A stretch of 56,617 nucleotides of DNA from Eubacterium sp. ER2 (GTDB lineage: Bacteria; Bacillota; Clostridia; Lachnospirales; Lachnospiraceae), in assembly GCF_000765215.1 (NCBI RefSeq), contig NZ_JPJE01000025.1, forward strand, positions 1 to 56,617, written 5' to 3'. This document shows, piece by piece, positions 1 through 12,957 of the stretch. The notes beneath the pieces are model-generated. The model did not search any database. It had not been told where the DNA came from and worked only from the letters and a program-made list of their open reading frames with translations. The stretch's first letter is position 1. The number at the start of each line of letters is the position of its first letter. A program made the position numbers and the translations under genes.

Positions 1-99
1 AGAAATGCCCATCTCCATGGCTCATTCATCTGAGATAGTAACTTGAAAAACCTTTATTTTAAAGGAAAATCACTTGACAATATAGGGAGGAAGAGAGGC

Positions 100-1770
100 A
101 TGTTAGGATATATCTGTAAATACGCGCCTATAGAGGTGTTCCGGTCTATGGGCGTGGAGATGAAGCGGATCGAGCCGGAGGTGACGAATTTCACCCAGGC
201 GGACATGAAGATGCACCCCAATATATGCAGCTTCGCCAAGGGCGTGCTGGAGGATGTGCTGGCGGGGGACTACGAGGGCGTCATCCTGACCACCTGCTGC
301 GACAGCATCCGCAGGCTCTACGATGTGCTGACAGAGGAGCTGCCGGACAAATTTATCTACATCCTGGACACCCCCAGGATCACAAAGGACGCCGGGGTCA
401 CGCTCTATGAGAAGCGGATATGGAAGATGGTCCGGGCGTACGAGGCATTTTCGGGGAAACATTTTGAGGAGGAGAAGCTGGCGGAGCTTTTAAAGACCAG
501 ACAGAAAGAGCAGGCCATCTCTCTGAAAGAGCATGCGCTCAATATCGGTATCGTGGGGGCCAGGGCCAATGAAAATATCGCCCGTATCCTGGAGGAGAAG
601 GGGGCGAACGTGGCCTTTGATATCACCTGCACAGGACTTCGGAGAAAATACCTCCTGGAGCCGGACCAGGTGATGACCGGCTACACGAGAGGGCTTTTAA
701 GCCAGTTCCCCTGCATGCGCATGGAGGCGGCAGCGGGAAGGGATGAGCTGATCGAGAAATATGCCCGGAGCGTGGACGGCATCATCTACCATACAGTCCA
801 GTTCTGTGACAATTACTCCTACGAGTACGCCTGGCTGAAAAAGGTGCTGGACGCGCCCATGCTCCAGCTTGAGACAGACTATACAAAACAGAGCTACGGC
901 CAGGTGCTGACAAGGATCGAGGCTTTTCTGGAGTCGCTGGATTCCGGAAAGGAAAAGAGGCGTCCGGCCCCCAAAGGAGAGAAGAAAGACATGTATGTAA
1001 TGGGAATAGACAGCGGTTCCACGTCCACCAACGCGGTGATCATGGACGGGGAGAGAAACATTGTGGCGTCATCGGTGGTGCGCACAGGCGCCAAGTCAGG
1101 CGAGAGCGCCCAGAGGATTTTGGGCGAGATCCTGGAGAAGGCAGGGCTTAAAAGGGAGGACATCTCCTGGATCGTGTCCACGGGATACGGCCGGGTCAGC
1201 ATTGATTTCGCTGATGAGAATGTGACCGAGATCAGCTGTCACGGCCGGGGCGCCCACTATTTCAACCCCAGCGTGCGCACTATCCTGGACATCGGCGGCC
1301 AGGACAGCAAGGCCATCCATTTGAACGAGGCCGGGGAGGTGACGGACTTTGTCATGAACGACAAGTGCGCTGCCGGCACCGGGCGTTTCCTGGAGATGAT
1401 CGCCCGCACACTGGAGATCGATGTGGACGAGCTGGGACCTGAGGCCCTCCGGTCCACGGAGGACATCGAGATCACCAGCATGTGCTCTGTGTTTGCCGAG
1501 TCAGAGGTCATCTCCCTCATCGCCAACAACAAGGAGAAGGCGGACATCGCGAACGGCGTCTGCCGCGCCATCGCCGGCAAGGCCTACTCCCTCCTGAAGC
1601 GGGTGGGCATGGAGGAGACCTTCATGATGACTGGCGGCGTGGCCAAGAACCCGGGCGTGGTCCGGGCGGTGGAGGAGAAGATCCAGTCCAGGCTTTACAT
1701 CTGCCCGGAGCCGGAGATCGTGGGCGCTGCCGGGGCGGCCCTCTACGCCCTGGACAAAATGCAGGCGTAA
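100..1770 (+). CDS. HgdB-like / HgdC-like fusion (2-hydroxyacyl-CoA dehydratase activase family)
   Basis: A 556-residue protein joining two modules of the 2-hydroxyacyl-CoA dehydratase system. Residues ~1-290 look like the dehydratase HgdB-type (HGD-D) domain, with a Cys-Cys pair in TTCCDS (~64-69) and FCDNYSYEYAW near 235. Residues ~297-556 are an ASKHA-fold activator: GIDSGSTSTN phosphate loop, DIGGQDSK, and cysteines 423 (NDKCAAGTGRF) and 462 (SMCSVFAESE), the two ligands by which activator dimers hold a bridging [4Fe-4S] cluster. Known family members use ATP to inject one electron into a dehydratase. Start chosen at ATG 100 because GGGAGG sits 9 nt upstream; an in-frame ATG at 43 has no ribosome site. 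No separate dehydratase subunit gene is in view, so the substrate is unknown. Family call is firm, role is inferred. Confidence 0.82.
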   Translation: MLGYICKYAPIEVFRSMGVEMKRIEPEVTNFTQADMKMHPNICSFAKGVLEDVLAGDYEGVILTTCCDSIRRLYDVLTEELPDKFIYILDTPRITKDAGVTLYEKRIWKMVRAYEAFSGKHFEEEKLAELLKTRQKEQAISLKEHALNIGIVGARANENIARILEEKGANVAFDITCTGLRRKYLLEPDQVMTGYTRGLLSQFPCMRMEAAAGRDELIEKYARSVDGIIYHTVQFCDNYSYEYAWLKKVLDAPMLQLETDYTKQSYGQVLTRIEAFLESLDSGKEKRRPAPKGEKKDMYVMGIDSGSTSTNAVIMDGERNIVASSVVRTGAKSGESAQRILGEILEKAGLKREDISWIVSTGYGRVSIDFADENVTEISCHGRGAHYFNPSVRTILDIGGQDSKAIHLNEAGEVTDFVMNDKCAAGTGRFLEMIARTLEIDVDELGPEALRSTEDIEITSMCSVFAESEVISLIANNKEKADIANGVCRAIAGKAYSLLKRVGMEETFMMTGGVAKNPGVVRAVEEKIQSRLYICPEPEIVGAAGAALYALDKMQA

Positions 1771-1782
1771 GCGGGAGGTTCC

Positions 1783-1845
1783 CCTTTTCCTCTGAGGGAT
1801 AGAATGGTATAATAACCACATCTTGGAACAATGAGGAGGAAAAGG
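1783..1845 (+). promoter_or_regulatory. uraA promoter inside an SD-sequestering inverted repeat
   Basis: Extended -10 TGG-TATAAT (hexamer 1808-1813) with no good -35. It lies in the loop of a perfect 10-bp inverted repeat, CCTTTTCCTC (1783-1792) and GAGGAAAAGG (1836-1845). The 3' arm is the ribosome site of the permease gene (ATG 1847). Expected transcription start is near 1820, after the 5' arm. Confidence 0.7.
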
Positions 1846-1846
1846 A

Positions 1847-6283
<4,437 letters not shown>

Positions 6284-6284
6284 G

Positions 6285-7778
6285 ATGGCCGAAGGTAAGA
6301 AAAAAAAGGTAGGAGGCTTCTCTCTGCGTTCCAGGATCTTTCTGATCGCTCTGTCCTGTTTTCTGCCGCTGACTGCGCTCATCGGATTTCTTCTGTACAC
6401 TCAGTATGCTACCGTACGGGCATTTGACCAGGTGGCGACCAGCGTGAATTATGCCAGCAGATATGTGACAGAGTTCAAGGAGCGGATGGATTACAGTATC
6501 TATTATGCGATCATCTGGGATAAACCCATCAGTGAGCTGAGAGAGGGCATCTATTCTGTGGGGGGAGTGGAACTTGTCTATCCCTATGATTATATAGAGG
6601 AGATGCGGGCAGCGTGCGCAGAGATGTCGGATATTGCCACGGTGAACAGTAATCAGTATCTTCCCAGGAGGATAGACAACACGCTGAATTCTCTGGAAAA
6701 GATCATAGAGGAAATTGAGGATAATATGAGAGCGGGCGGCCATTATGATGAAAATGAGGAGCTGCTGGACGACGTCAGGAACCTGACCGATCTGATCCAG
6801 GAGAACATCCAGAATTATATCAATGACGAGAATGCCAGCTTTACTGCTATAAAAGAAGAGATGATGAGAAATACCAATCAGACGCTTCGGAGCAGTATCC
6901 TGATCGTGGCAGTGGTAGCTGTCCTCACCACGGTTATCTCCAACGTTACACAGAGGGGGGTCGTGCAGCCGGTAAGAAAGCTGTGCGAGGCATCAAAACT
7001 TGTGGCTAAGGGTGATTTTACGGTCAGAAGCGATGTGGAAAGCAGGGACGAGATAGCGATGCTGGCGGACAATTTCAACGATATGACCGTGGAGATCGGG
7101 CGCCTGGTGGAGCGGATCAAGGAGGAGCAGGAAAACATAAGGATCATGGAGTCCAAGCTGCTTCAGGCCCAGATCAATCCCCATTTCCTTTATAACACGC
7201 TGGACACCATCGTGTGGCTGGCAGAGGCCGGAAGAGACGAGGAGGTGGTCAAGATGACCAGCTACCTTTCTGAGTTTTTCCGGACTACGCTGAGCAAGGG
7301 GAAGGACTATATCACACTGGAAGAGGAGAAGAGGCACGTGGAGAGCTATCTGCAGATCCAGCAGTTCCGGTACCAGGATATCATGGATTACCGGATAGAG
7401 ATGGATGAGGAGATACTGGATTATATTGTGCCTAAGCTGACGCTGCAGCCTCTTGTGGAGAATGCCCTCTATCACGGCATCAAGAAGAAGAGGGGCGGCG
7501 GAACGATCCTGATCAGAGGGAAGATGGAAGGAAACAAGATCCTTTTGAAGGTCATAGACAATGGAAAGGGAATGACGGAACGGGAGCTGGCGCAGCTGCG
7601 CAGATATATCGCCGGCTGCGAGGATGGCGGAAAACAAAGTTTCGGTCTGGGAAATGTGAATCAGAGGATCCACCGGTACTACGGGGAAGAGTACGGTATT
7701 TTCTTTGAGAGTGAAGAAAATAAGGGCACAGAGGCGGTGGTGATCATACCGGCAAAAAAATCTGAACAAAAATCGTAA
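6285..7778 (+). CDS. Sensor histidine kinase, YesM/LytS type
   Basis: A 497-residue membrane kinase. Basic N-terminus, TM1 ~18-39, extracellular helical sensor ~40-200, TM2 ~203-219, HAMP ~222-272, His_kinase box with phosphoacceptor His300 in QAQINPHFLYNTLDTIVWL, and a C-terminal HATPase_c domain (NALYHGIKKKRGGG, DNGKGM, GLGNVNQR). The sensor region has no signal peptidase or lipobox site. It starts one base after the regulator stop, with AGGAGA upstream, so the two are translated together. It should sense an extracellular sugar signal or the liganded binding protein encoded next door, and phosphorylate Asp55 of the regulator. The ligand (arabinose or an arabinan fragment) is inferred only from context. 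Confidence 0.9.
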   Translation: MAEGKKKKVGGFSLRSRIFLIALSCFLPLTALIGFLLYTQYATVRAFDQVATSVNYASRYVTEFKERMDYSIYYAIIWDKPISELREGIYSVGGVELVYPYDYIEEMRAACAEMSDIATVNSNQYLPRRIDNTLNSLEKIIEEIEDNMRAGGHYDENEELLDDVRNLTDLIQENIQNYINDENASFTAIKEEMMRNTNQTLRSSILIVAVVAVLTTVISNVTQRGVVQPVRKLCEASKLVAKGDFTVRSDVESRDEIAMLADNFNDMTVEIGRLVERIKEEQENIRIMESKLLQAQINPHFLYNTLDTIVWLAEAGRDEEVVKMTSYLSEFFRTTLSKGKDYITLEEEKRHVESYLQIQQFRYQDIMDYRIEMDEEILDYIVPKLTLQPLVENALYHGIKKKRGGGTILIRGKMEGNKILLKVIDNGKGMTERELAQLRRYIAGCEDGGKQSFGLGNVNQRIHRYYGEEYGIFFESEENKGTEAVVIIPAKKSEQKS

Positions 7779-7792
7779 AAAAACATACAATT

Positions 7793-7818
7793 GTTCATAC
7801 AAAGTTCATAATTTCATA
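7793..7818 (+). promoter_or_regulatory. Phased direct repeats, candidate response-regulator site
   Basis: GTTCATA at 7793-7799 and again at 7804-7810, exactly 11 bp apart (one helical turn), followed by TTTCATA at 7812-7818. AraC-type regulators typically bind same-orientation repeats on one DNA face. It lies upstream of an extended -10 (TGA-TATGAT, hexamer 7873-7878) with a poor -35, as expected for an activated promoter serving the ABC operon. Assignment to the adjacent regulator is inferred. Confidence 0.45.
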
Positions 7819-7936
7819 AGAAAAAATACAAAGTAAGGAGGATATTCTGTATTCTTCTTTCTTTTTTACTGATATGATATACATACAAATTAAGGGGACG
7901 GACAAAACCCCGCGAGAAAAAAGGAGGAACAAAAGT

Positions 7937-9028
7937 ATGAAAAAGCGTGTAGTGAGCATTCTTCTGTGCGTTGCCATGACAGCGGCTATGGTTGCAGGAT
8001 GCGGAAGCAGCAGTGACGGAGGGTCATCCTCAGACAGTGGCGAGGACAGCGGCAGCGGTGATGTGATCACAGTCGGCTTCTCCCAGGTAGGTGCTGAGTC
8101 TGACTGGCGTACTGCCAACACAGAGTCCATGCAGGAGACATTTACAGAGGAGAACGGTTATGAGCTGATCTTCGACGATGCACAGCAGAAGCAGGAGAAC
8201 CAGATCACAGCCATCCGTAACTTCATCCAGCAGGAAGTTGACTACATACTTCTGGCACCTGTTACAGAGTCCGGATGGGACACAGTTCTCCAGGAAGCAT
8301 ACGATGCAGATATCCCGGTCATTATCGTTGACCGTATGGTAGATGTATCCAATGACGATCTGTACACAACATGGATCGGAACAGACTCCCTGCTGGAGGG
8401 ACGCAAGGCAGCTGAGTGGCTGAACGCTTACGCTACAGCAAAGGGATGGGATGCAAGCGAACTGAACATTGCTCACATCCAGGGAACAATGGGATCCACA
8501 GCTCAGATCGGACGTACACAGGGCCTTGAGGAAGGCGTTGAGAAGTATGGATGGAACCTTGTAGCTCAGCAGTGCGGCGAGTTCACACAGGCCAAGGGAC
8601 AGGAAGTTATGGAGTCCATGCTGAAACAGTACGACAACATCAACGTAGTATACTGCGAGAATGACAACGAGGCATTCGGCGCAATCGACGCTATCGAGGC
8701 AGCAGGCAAGACAGTCGGAACTGATATCGCAAACGGTGAGATCCTTGTACTCTCCTTCGATACAACAAATGCAGGCCTTACCGATACTCTGGAAGGCAAG
8801 ATCGTCTGCGACGTTGAGTGCAATCCGCTTCACGGACCTCGCGCAGAGGAGCTGATCAAAGCTCTTGAGGCAGGAGAGGAAGTTGAGAAGCTGAACTATG
8901 TTGATGAGGAAATCTTCGCATACGACGACACAGTAGCAAGCGTTACAGCTACAAACAGCCTGGACGAGGAAGGCGACTATGCAGTTACAGTGATCACACA
9001 GGAAATCATCGACGGACGTGCATACTAA
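7937..9028 (+). CDS. Sugar ABC transporter binding lipoprotein, YtfQ-like
   Basis: A 363-residue periplasmic-binding-protein-fold lipoprotein. Signal peptide with lipobox VAGC, lipidated Cys22, then a Ser/Gly/Asp-rich linker. The mature part resembles E. coli YtfQ, the galactofuranose/arabinofuranose-preferring protein: VGFSQVGAESDWRTANTES, DDAQQKQENQITAIRNFI, LLAPVTESGWD and LLEGRKAAEWL match the furanose-binding subgroup rather than RbsB. It would capture a pentofuranose or arabinoside outside the membrane and feed the ABC proteins downstream. ATG 7937 has AAGGAGG 9 nt upstream. The stem-loop after the gene probably lowers expression of the transport genes relative to the binding protein. 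Substrate assignment to arabinose rests on context. Confidence 0.88.
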   Translation: MKKRVVSILLCVAMTAAMVAGCGSSSDGGSSSDSGEDSGSGDVITVGFSQVGAESDWRTANTESMQETFTEENGYELIFDDAQQKQENQITAIRNFIQQEVDYILLAPVTESGWDTVLQEAYDADIPVIIVDRMVDVSNDDLYTTWIGTDSLLEGRKAAEWLNAYATAKGWDASELNIAHIQGTMGSTAQIGRTQGLEEGVEKYGWNLVAQQCGEFTQAKGQEVMESMLKQYDNINVVYCENDNEAFGAIDAIEAAGKTVGTDIANGEILVLSFDTTNAGLTDTLEGKIVCDVECNPLHGPRAEELIKALEAGEEVEKLNYVDEEIFAYDDTVASVTATNSLDEEGDYAVTVITQEIIDGRAY

Positions 9029-9072
9029 AAAAGAAAGGCAGCGGGTATAGCGCTGTATTCTAAAAAGAAGGG

Positions 9073-9120
9073 GCGTAGTGGAATAAACGGGGTACTCCGG
9101 GTATGCTGCTACGCTTTCTT
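9073..9120 (+). terminator. Stem-loop / attenuator between binding protein and ABC ATPase genes
   Basis: Inverted repeat GCGTAGTGG (9073-9081) and CTGCTACGC (9106-9114), 9 pairs with two G-U, followed by TTTCTT. It sits in a 151-nt gap inside an otherwise compact operon. Such elements commonly cut read-through so that the binding protein is made in excess; this is inferred from position. Confidence 0.5.
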
Positions 9121-9179
9121 CATGAAAAAATGGAAACAGATCGAGTAAGGTGGAATAAGAGAAAGCAGGTGAGAGCTAT

Positions 9180-10691
9180 ATGGAAGAAAATGTTGTATTA
9201 AGTATGAGGGATATATCCAAGACATTTCCTGGCGTAAAAGCACTGCAGCATGTTGATTTCACACTGCGCAAAGGTGAGATCCATGCCCTTATGGGTGAAA
9301 ATGGAGCGGGCAAATCCACACTCATAAAAGTCCTGACGGGCGTATATGAGCTCCAGACAGGTGAGATCACTATGGACGGACAGAAAATCGTTAATAAGTC
9401 CCCTCAGGATGCGCAGAAAAACGGGATCAGCACTGTGTACCAGGAAGTCAATCTTTGCCCGAATCTGACGGTGGCAGAGAACCTTTTCATCGGCAGGGAA
9501 CCGAGAAAGGCAGGCTTTATCGACTGGAAGACTATGAACAGGAAGTCCGCAGAGCTGCTCCGGGATCTGAAGATCGATGCCAACGCGACAGACAAGCTGG
9601 AAGATGTATCTCTGGCCAGACAGCAGATGATCGCCATTGCCCGTGCAGTGGATATGCAGTGTAAGGTCCTGATCCTCGACGAGCCAACATCTTCTCTGGA
9701 CGATGATGAGGTGGCAAAGCTGTTTACACTCATGAACCGGCTGAAGGACCAGGGGGTGGGAATCATTTTTGTTACCCATTTCCTGGAGCAGGTGTACGAG
9801 GTGTGCGACCGTATCACTGTGCTGCGGAACGGTGAACTGGTGGGAGAGTATAAAGTGAAAGAACTTCCGAGAGTTCAGCTCGTGGCAAAGATGATGGGCA
9901 AGGATTTTGATGATCTTGCGGATATCAAGAGCGCACATGAGGGACTCAAGGAGTTTGTGCCCGTAGTGGAGGCGAAAGGACTGGGACATCAGGGAACGAT
10001 CAAGCCGTTTGACTTTACAGTCAACAAAGGCGAGGTTGTAGGCCTTTCCGGTCTGCTGGGATCCGGGCGTTCCGAGCTGGTGCGCACGATCTACGGCGCT
10101 GACAAGGCGGACAGCGGTACACTGAAAGTTAAGGGAAAAGAGGTTAAGATAAAAGCCCCTATAGATGCCATGAAGCTTGGCATGGCCTATTTGCCGGAGG
10201 ACAGAAAGAAGGACGGTATCATCGCGGACCTGTCCGTGAGGGAGAACATCATCATCGCCCTTCAGGCCAAGAGAGGCATGTTCCGCCCCATGAGCCGAAA
10301 AGAGATGGAGGAGGCAGCTGACAAATATATCGATATGCTCCAGATCAAGACGGCAAGCCGCGAGACTCCTATCAAGAGCCTTTCAGGCGGTAACCAGCAG
10401 AAGGTGATCATCGGGCGCTGGCTTCTGACGGATCCGGACTATCTGATCCTGGATGAGCCTACGAGAGGTATTGATATCGGTACAAAGACAGAGATCCAGA
10501 AACTGGTGCTTGATCTTGCCGATCAGGGCATGGCAGTGACATTTATCTCTTCCGAGGTAGAGGAGATGCTCCGCACATGTTCGCGTATGGCGATCCTGCG
10601 CGACGGGAAAAAGGTGGGAGAGCTCTCCGGTGACGAGCTGTCACAGGAAGGCATTATGAAAGCGATTGCAGGAGGTGGAGAAGATGAGTAA
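9180..10691 (+). CDS. Sugar ABC transporter ATP-binding protein, YtfR-like (two NBDs)
   Basis: A 503-residue fused double ATPase of the CUT2 (ribose/galactofuranose) class. First domain: Walker A GENGAGKST (~37-45), Walker B LILDEPTSSLD. Second domain: altered Walker A region GLLGSGRSEL (~280), LSGGNQQKVIIGRWL signature and LILDEPTRGID. A degenerate second P-loop is normal for this class. It drives import of the sugar bound by the upstream YtfQ-like lipoprotein through the two permeases that follow. The ribosome site is a modest AGGTGAG before ATG 9180. Its 3' end overlaps the next gene by 8 nt, giving translational coupling. Confidence 0.93.
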   Translation: MEENVVLSMRDISKTFPGVKALQHVDFTLRKGEIHALMGENGAGKSTLIKVLTGVYELQTGEITMDGQKIVNKSPQDAQKNGISTVYQEVNLCPNLTVAENLFIGREPRKAGFIDWKTMNRKSAELLRDLKIDANATDKLEDVSLARQQMIAIARAVDMQCKVLILDEPTSSLDDDEVAKLFTLMNRLKDQGVGIIFVTHFLEQVYEVCDRITVLRNGELVGEYKVKELPRVQLVAKMMGKDFDDLADIKSAHEGLKEFVPVVEAKGLGHQGTIKPFDFTVNKGEVVGLSGLLGSGRSELVRTIYGADKADSGTLKVKGKEVKIKAPIDAMKLGMAYLPEDRKKDGIIADLSVRENIIIALQAKRGMFRPMSRKEMEEAADKYIDMLQIKTASRETPIKSLSGGNQQKVIIGRWLLTDPDYLILDEPTRGIDIGTKTEIQKLVLDLADQGMAVTFISSEVEEMLRTCSRMAILRDGKKVGELSGDELSQEGIMKAIAGGGEDE

Positions 10692-11754
10692 TCAGAAATC
10701 CGGACTGAAAAAACTGACATCCATGCGGCTGTTCATGCCGATCGTTTGCCTGCTGGTCATCATCATCGTGGCGACGATCACCATACCCGGCTTTTTGAGC
10801 ATAACTTTCCAGAACGGAGTGCCCTACGGGTATCCGGTGGACGTGATCAACAGGGCATCTGAGCTGGTGATCCTGGCTGTGGGCATGACCCTTGTCACAG
10901 CTGCTTCCGGTGGACAGGACATCAGTGTGGGAGCCGTTATGGCGGTGGCCGCGGCTGTGTGCTGCCAGATCCTCTCCGGAGGGGAGGTCTCCGTTAATTC
11001 ACTTGCCGCCCCCATCATCCTGGCATTCCTTGCGGCTATCGCAGCATCTGCTCTGTGCGGCGCCTTTAACGGTTTCCTGGTAGCGAAGCTGAACATTCAG
11101 CCCATGGTCGCCACCCTGATCCTGTACACAGCAGGACGCGGTATTGCGCAGCTTATCACAAACGGACAGATCACATACATCCGCGTGGACTCTTACCAGA
11201 TCTTTGGAAGTTATATCGGGAAATTTCCCATTCCCACGCCGGTGATCATAGCGGTGGTCGTAGTCATCATCACTTATCTGATCCTGAAGAAGACGGCTCT
11301 GGGACTTTATATCGAGAGCGTCGGAATCAATGGAACGGCATCCAGACTGGTGGGACTTAACTCCACTATGATCAAATTTCTGACATATGTCATTTGCGGC
11401 ATCCTGGCAGGTGTTGCCGGTTTTGTGGCCTCCAGCCGTATCTATTCGGCGGATGCAAACAATATCGGACTGAACCTGGAGATGGACGCCATCCTGGCAG
11501 TTGCCCTCGGCGGCAATGTCCTTGGCGGCGGTAAGTTCAGCCTGATGGGATCTGTGATCGGGGCCTATACGATCCAGGCGCTGACAACCGTACTTTACGG
11601 AATGAACGTGTCTTCCGACCAGCTTCCGGTGTACAAAGCTATCGTCGTTGTCATCATTGTCGTTCTTCAGAGCCCTGTATTCCAGAAGCTCCTTGCCACC
11701 AGAAAAGCAAAAAGACAGGCGGCAGCGCCTGCTGCGGAAGGAGGTAACCAGTAA
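10684..11754 (+). CDS. Sugar ABC transporter permease, YtfT-like
   Basis: A 356-residue CUT2 permease (BPD_transp_2 family) with about nine to ten hydrophobic helices. The family motif around ASGGQDISVGAVMAVAAA lies near residues 75-95 and a late EMDAILAVALGGNVLGGGKFSL matches the EAA-like loop that contacts the ATPase. The start at 10684 overlaps the ATPase stop, with GGAGGTGGAG in the end of that gene as ribosome site; an earlier in-frame start is buried in the ATPase. It pairs with the second permease (next gene) to form a heterodimeric channel as in YtfT-YjfF. The C-terminal tail is basic and Ala-rich. Confidence 0.9.
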   Translation: MSNQKSGLKKLTSMRLFMPIVCLLVIIIVATITIPGFLSITFQNGVPYGYPVDVINRASELVILAVGMTLVTAASGGQDISVGAVMAVAAAVCCQILSGGEVSVNSLAAPIILAFLAAIAASALCGAFNGFLVAKLNIQPMVATLILYTAGRGIAQLITNGQITYIRVDSYQIFGSYIGKFPIPTPVIIAVVVVIITYLILKKTALGLYIESVGINGTASRLVGLNSTMIKFLTYVICGILAGVAGFVASSRIYSADANNIGLNLEMDAILAVALGGNVLGGGKFSLMGSVIGAYTIQALTTVLYGMNVSSDQLPVYKAIVVVIIVVLQSPVFQKLLATRKAKRQAAAPAAEGGNQ

Positions 11755-12785
11755 TGGGAAAGAAGAAAATCAATGCTATGCCTAAAAAGAAGATCAGTGC
11801 AACTGGCTTCCTTCTTATCATCACGATAGCGCTTTTTGTTGTCATGTATGCGGCCGGTATGGTGGTGTTCTCGGATAAAGGTTTTGCGAAACCGCAGATG
11901 TTTTTTAATCTTTTCGTGTCCAATGCGGGCCTTCTTGTCATCGCCCTCGGACAGACCATTGTCATGATCACAGGAGGAATCGACATTTCCGTGGGATCTG
12001 TGACAGCTCTTGTCTGCATGGTTTCCGCGTATGAGATGGAAAATATGGGCATGAGTGCCTATGTGGCAGTGGTTTCGGCGCTTGCTATTGGACTTGCCTA
12101 CGGCGTGATCCAGGGATTTCTTGTGTCCTATCTGGAGATCCAGCCATTTATCGTCACTCTGGCCGGTATGTTCTTTGGGCGCGGCATGACTGCTGTGATC
12201 AGCACGGAAATGATCTCCATCAAGAACGAGCTGTTCCTGGCCTGGGCAAACTTTAAGATCAACCTTCCTATTGGATCCCACAGTAAACGGGGAAAATTTA
12301 TTCCGGCCTATATCTATCCGACGGTCGTGATCGCAATCCTCGTACTGATCATCATCATCCTTGTGATGAAGTATTCCAAGTTTGGACGCTCCGTATACGC
12401 CATTGGAGGAAATTCCCAGAGCGCTCTGATGATGGGACTGAATGTAAAGAAGACGAAGTTCAAAGCCTATATCCTGGACGGTTTTCTGGCAGGTCTTGGC
12501 GGCTTTCTGTTCTGCCTGAACAGCTGTGCCGGCTTCGTGGAGCAGGCGAAAGGTCTTGAGATGGATGCCATTTCCTCGGCCGTTATCGGAGGTACACTGC
12601 TCAGCGGAGGTGTGGGCGTGCCCTTCGGAACACTGTTCGGAGTGCTGATCAAGGGTACGATCCAGTCCCTGATCACGACACAGGGAACACTGTCAAGCTG
12701 GTGGGTCCGCATCGTGCTCTCTGCACTGCTGTGCTTCTTCATCATCCTGCAGGCGGTCCTTGGAAATATCAAAAAGAAAAAATAG
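11754..12785 (+). CDS. Sugar ABC transporter permease, YjfF-like
   Basis: A 343-residue second CUT2 permease. Basic N-terminus, then multiple membrane helices; ITGGIDISVGSVTALVCMVSAYEME and the late LEMDAISSAVIGGTLLSGGVGVPFGTLFG block are the conserved family segments. Start and preceding stop share one base (TAATG at 11752-11756), with GGAGG just upstream, so the two permeases are translated in step, consistent with a 1:1 heterodimer. It is the last gene of the transporter operon: a stem-loop with a T-run follows before araA. Confidence 0.9.
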   Translation: MGKKKINAMPKKKISATGFLLIITIALFVVMYAAGMVVFSDKGFAKPQMFFNLFVSNAGLLVIALGQTIVMITGGIDISVGSVTALVCMVSAYEMENMGMSAYVAVVSALAIGLAYGVIQGFLVSYLEIQPFIVTLAGMFFGRGMTAVISTEMISIKNELFLAWANFKINLPIGSHSKRGKFIPAYIYPTVVIAILVLIIIILVMKYSKFGRSVYAIGGNSQSALMMGLNVKKTKFKAYILDGFLAGLGGFLFCLNSCAGFVEQAKGLEMDAISSAVIGGTLLSGGVGVPFGTLFGVLIKGTIQSLITTQGTLSSWWVRIVLSALLCFFIILQAVLGNIKKKK

Positions 12786-12811
12786 GCAGGATATCATATG
12801 GATTTTAAATG

Positions 12812-12848
12812 TTGCGGCTATGGGATAACCTGTAGCTGCAATATTTTT
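12812..12848 (+). terminator. Intrinsic terminator after the sugar ABC operon
   Basis: TTGCGGCTA (12812-12820) pairs with TAGCTGCAA (12833-12841), 9 pairs with one G-U, followed by TATTTTT (12842-12848). It separates the transporter genes from araA; the remaining ~110 nt before araA are A-rich and presumably hold its promoter, which I could not place. Confidence 0.7.
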
Positions 12849-12957
12849 ACAGACAACGAAAATTTCCTGTAAAGAAAACAAAAATAAGTTGCAGATACAG
12901 CCGGAGAAATATGCGGCATAGTTATAAACATAAATACAGCAAAAAGGAGGATTTGTT

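Noticed and set aside
7843-7927. SD-hiding repeat before the first sugar-binding protein gene (CTTTTTT with AAAAAAGG)
   Set aside because: Match is short, purely A/T and does not cover the GGAGG core, so it was not counted with the six cases.
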